64,000 bases of DNA, taken from positions 62,001 to 126,000 of the forward strand of contig JAZKBN010000031.1 in NCBI GenBank assembly GCA_040388605.1, given 5' to 3'. Positions within the stretch are counted from its first letter, which is position 1. Each line of letters opens with the position of its first letter. This document shows, one piece after another, positions 62,488 through 64,000 of this stretch. The DNA is from JAZKBN01 sp040388605 (lineage in GTDB: Bacteria; Bacteroidota; Bacteroidia; Cytophagales; Flexibacteraceae). The notes beneath the pieces were generated by a model that had not been told where the DNA came from, did no database searches, and saw only the letters and a program-made list of their open reading frames with translations. The translations under genes and the position numbers were made by a program.

Positions 62488-63534
62488 ATGGGTGATTTAA
62501 CCATATTGGCCTTTAAGGCCGGAATGATGTTGGCATTGTTCGTTATCACGCTTACGATAGCGGCCTACAGCACATATTTTGAGCGGGTTTTCGCCGGCTT
62601 TTTCCAGGACCGTGTTGGACCGGACAGAGCAGGGCCCTTCGGCCTGTTGCAGCCCCTTGCCGACGGAGGCAAAATGTTCTTCAAAGAAGAATTTATGCCG
62701 GCCAACGCCAATAAGTTCCTGTACATGATGGGCCCGAGCCTTGCCATGTTCACCGCCCTTATGAGCACCGCCGTTATTCCCTTCGGCGATACATTTATTA
62801 TAGGTGAGTACACCATACCGGTACAAGGCATTGAAGTAAACATTGGCATACTGTACATTTTCGGTATAGTGGCGCTTGGTGTTTACGGCGTTATGATTGG
62901 CGGCTGGGCAAGCAATAACAAGTTCAGCCTCTTAGGCGCCATCCGTGCGGCATCGCAGAATATCAGCTACGAACTGGCTATGAGCATGAGCATTATTGCC
63001 ATTCTCATGATGAGCGGCAGCCTTGATATCGGCACCATAGTGCGCCAGCAGCACGGCGCTAACTGGAACGTTTTGTACCAGCCACTCGGCTTCCTTATAT
63101 TCCTAATCTGCGCTTTTGCCGAAACCAACCGCGTACCCTTTGACCTGCCCGAGTGTGAAACCGAACTAATCGGCGGTTACCATACCGAGTACAGCGGCAT
63201 GAAAATGGGTATGTATATGTTTGCCGAATACATTAACATGTTCGTGGCATCGGCTGTAATGGCGGCTCTTTATTTCGGCGGCTATAACTTCCCCTTTATG
63301 GATAACCTGGCAACCGTTGTTCCGCATAATGTAATGACAGGCATAGGCATAGCCGTATTCTTCGGCAAAATTATGCTGTTCATTTTCTTCTTCATGTGGA
63401 TTCGCTGGACACTGCCCCGTTTCCGTTACGACCAATTGATGGGCTTGGGCTGGAAAAGCCTGATTCCCCTATCCATGGCAAACGTGCTCATTACCGGCGG
63501 CTTAATTCTGCTGAAGCAAACCTACTGGCCTTAG
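62488..63534 (+). CDS. nuoH: NADH-quinone oxidoreductase subunit H
   Basis: The 348-residue membrane subunit of complex I has the marker blocks QDRVGPDRAGPFGLLQPLADGGK and the charged quinone-chamber loop ETNRVPFDLPECETELIGGYHTEYSGMK, given in parts as ETNRVPFDLPE and ELIGGYHTEYSG. About eight spans are predicted. It follows nuoG by 51 bases and precedes nuoI by 159. Confidence 0.97.
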   Translation: MGDLTILAFKAGMMLALFVITLTIAAYSTYFERVFAGFFQDRVGPDRAGPFGLLQPLADGGKMFFKEEFMPANANKFLYMMGPSLAMFTALMSTAVIPFGDTFIIGEYTIPVQGIEVNIGILYIFGIVALGVYGVMIGGWASNNKFSLLGAIRAASQNISYELAMSMSIIAILMMSGSLDIGTIVRQQHGANWNVLYQPLGFLIFLICAFAETNRVPFDLPECETELIGGYHTEYSGMKMGMYMFAEYINMFVASAVMAALYFGGYNFPFMDNLATVVPHNVMTGIGIAVFFGKIMLFIFFFMWIRWTLPRFRYDQLMGLGWKSLIPLSMANVLITGGLILLKQTYWP

Positions 63535-63693
63535 TACCTGCCGGGCCTGCATTTGCCGGGCTCAGCGTTTTAAGCTTACGGTTTAACTGAATAAGCTTAC
63601 AGGCCAATTTAATACCCCGGGCTTCGCCCGGCATATTACCGCCCTATTTATTACAGGGCCTTTATTTCCCTTACAGAAAGAGAGAACAAATTT

Positions 63694-64000
63694 ATGCAAC
63701 TGACTTCCAAACGTGTCCTTTTAGAACGCATACCCATGACCCGGGCCGAGCGCCTGTACCTGCCGGCCATTGCCCAGGGATTGGCCATTACGCTGAGGCA
63801 CTTTTTCAAGAAGAAAGCTACTATTCGTTACCCCGAGGAAAAACGCCCTTTCAGCCCCGTATTCCGTGGTCAGCACGTGCTGAAGCGCGACGATGTGGGG
63901 CGTGAACGCTGCACAGCCTGCGGCCTTTGCGCCGTAGCCTGCCCGGCAGAAGCCATAACTATGCAGGGCGCTGAGCGCATGCCCGGCGAGGAAAACCTGT
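63694..64000 (+). CDS. nuoI: NADH-quinone oxidoreductase subunit I, 3' end beyond window
   Basis: From ATG 63694 the frame is open for 102 codons to the edge. It shows a membrane-associated N-terminal helix (LPAIAQGLAITLRHFFKKK), TIRYPEEKRPFSPVFRGQHVL and the first 4Fe-4S set CTACGLCAVACP, the NuoI signature. The second cluster lies outside the window. Confidence 0.95.
   Translation, partial: MQLTSKRVLLERIPMTRAERLYLPAIAQGLAITLRHFFKKKATIRYPEEKRPFSPVFRGQHVLKRDDVGRERCTACGLCAVACPAEAITMQGAERMPGEENL

Overview
The window looks like a chromosomal piece of a Bacteroidota genome, probably a draft or metagenome assembly because a run of 16 Ns interrupts rho. Supporting signs are type IX secretion (T9SS) C-terminal sorting domains on two proteins, a TonB receptor with a carboxypeptidase-regulatory-like N-terminal domain, DUF4369/thioredoxin lipoproteins, a short NuoG without the molybdopterin domain, a Rho with a very long low-complexity N-terminal insert, a DUF3467 gene near rpoC, and promoters of the Bacteroidota type (TTG, about 20 bases, TAnnTTTG) before queA and rpoC. 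I cannot place it below phylum with confidence.

Layout. 1-9.5 kb: C-terminal part of a secreted alpha-amylase-like T9SS protein, a zeta-toxin-like kinase with a small partner, an acetyltransferase, a large secreted protein of unknown function, ybaB with a family 2 glycosyltransferase, a degraded small-protein/retropepsin pair, a SnoaL-like protein, wecB and a lipoprotein. 9.6-19.6 kb: queA, three tandem DUF4369 lipoproteins (the third lacks thioredoxin), aroC, two tandem paralogous lipoproteins, an AlbA_2 protein and a second, intact small-protein/retropepsin module with a broken extra copy. 19.6-25.8 kb: rpoC with its own promoter and no rpoB beside it, a TPR protein and DUF3467. 25.8-28.6 kb: an AT-rich accessory patch (HEPN/AbiU2-like protein and an anchored protein of unknown function) and 1.1 kb without a clear gene. 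28.6-31.7 kb: rho and a Skp/OmpH chaperone.

31.7-36.7 kb: two adjacent pairs of MBOAT O-acyltransferase plus SGNH-like partner; a third, more distant pair lies at 48.4-50.9 kb. Between them are aguA-aguB (agmatine to putrescine), a TonB receptor, a GT-C-like membrane protein, an ABC exporter, a leucine-dehydrogenase-like enzyme and a flippase-like membrane protein. 51.2-57.2 kb: ctlX, a DUF6438 lipoprotein, a coiled-coil membrane-anchored protein, a LutA-like Fe-S protein, two small proteins and a Tat-exported DUF1501 protein. 57.5-61 kb: a 1138-residue T9SS surface protein with a tandem Ig-like repeat array. 61.2-64 kb: nuoG, nuoH and the start of nuoI, apparently beginning their own transcription unit.

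Cell-envelope work dominates: lipoproteins, surface polysaccharide synthesis and acylation, outer-membrane transport and T9SS cargo. Core information-processing genes (rpoC, rho, queA, aroC, ybaB) are interleaved singly. I see no tRNA, rRNA, CRISPR array, insertion sequence or recognisable transcription regulator.
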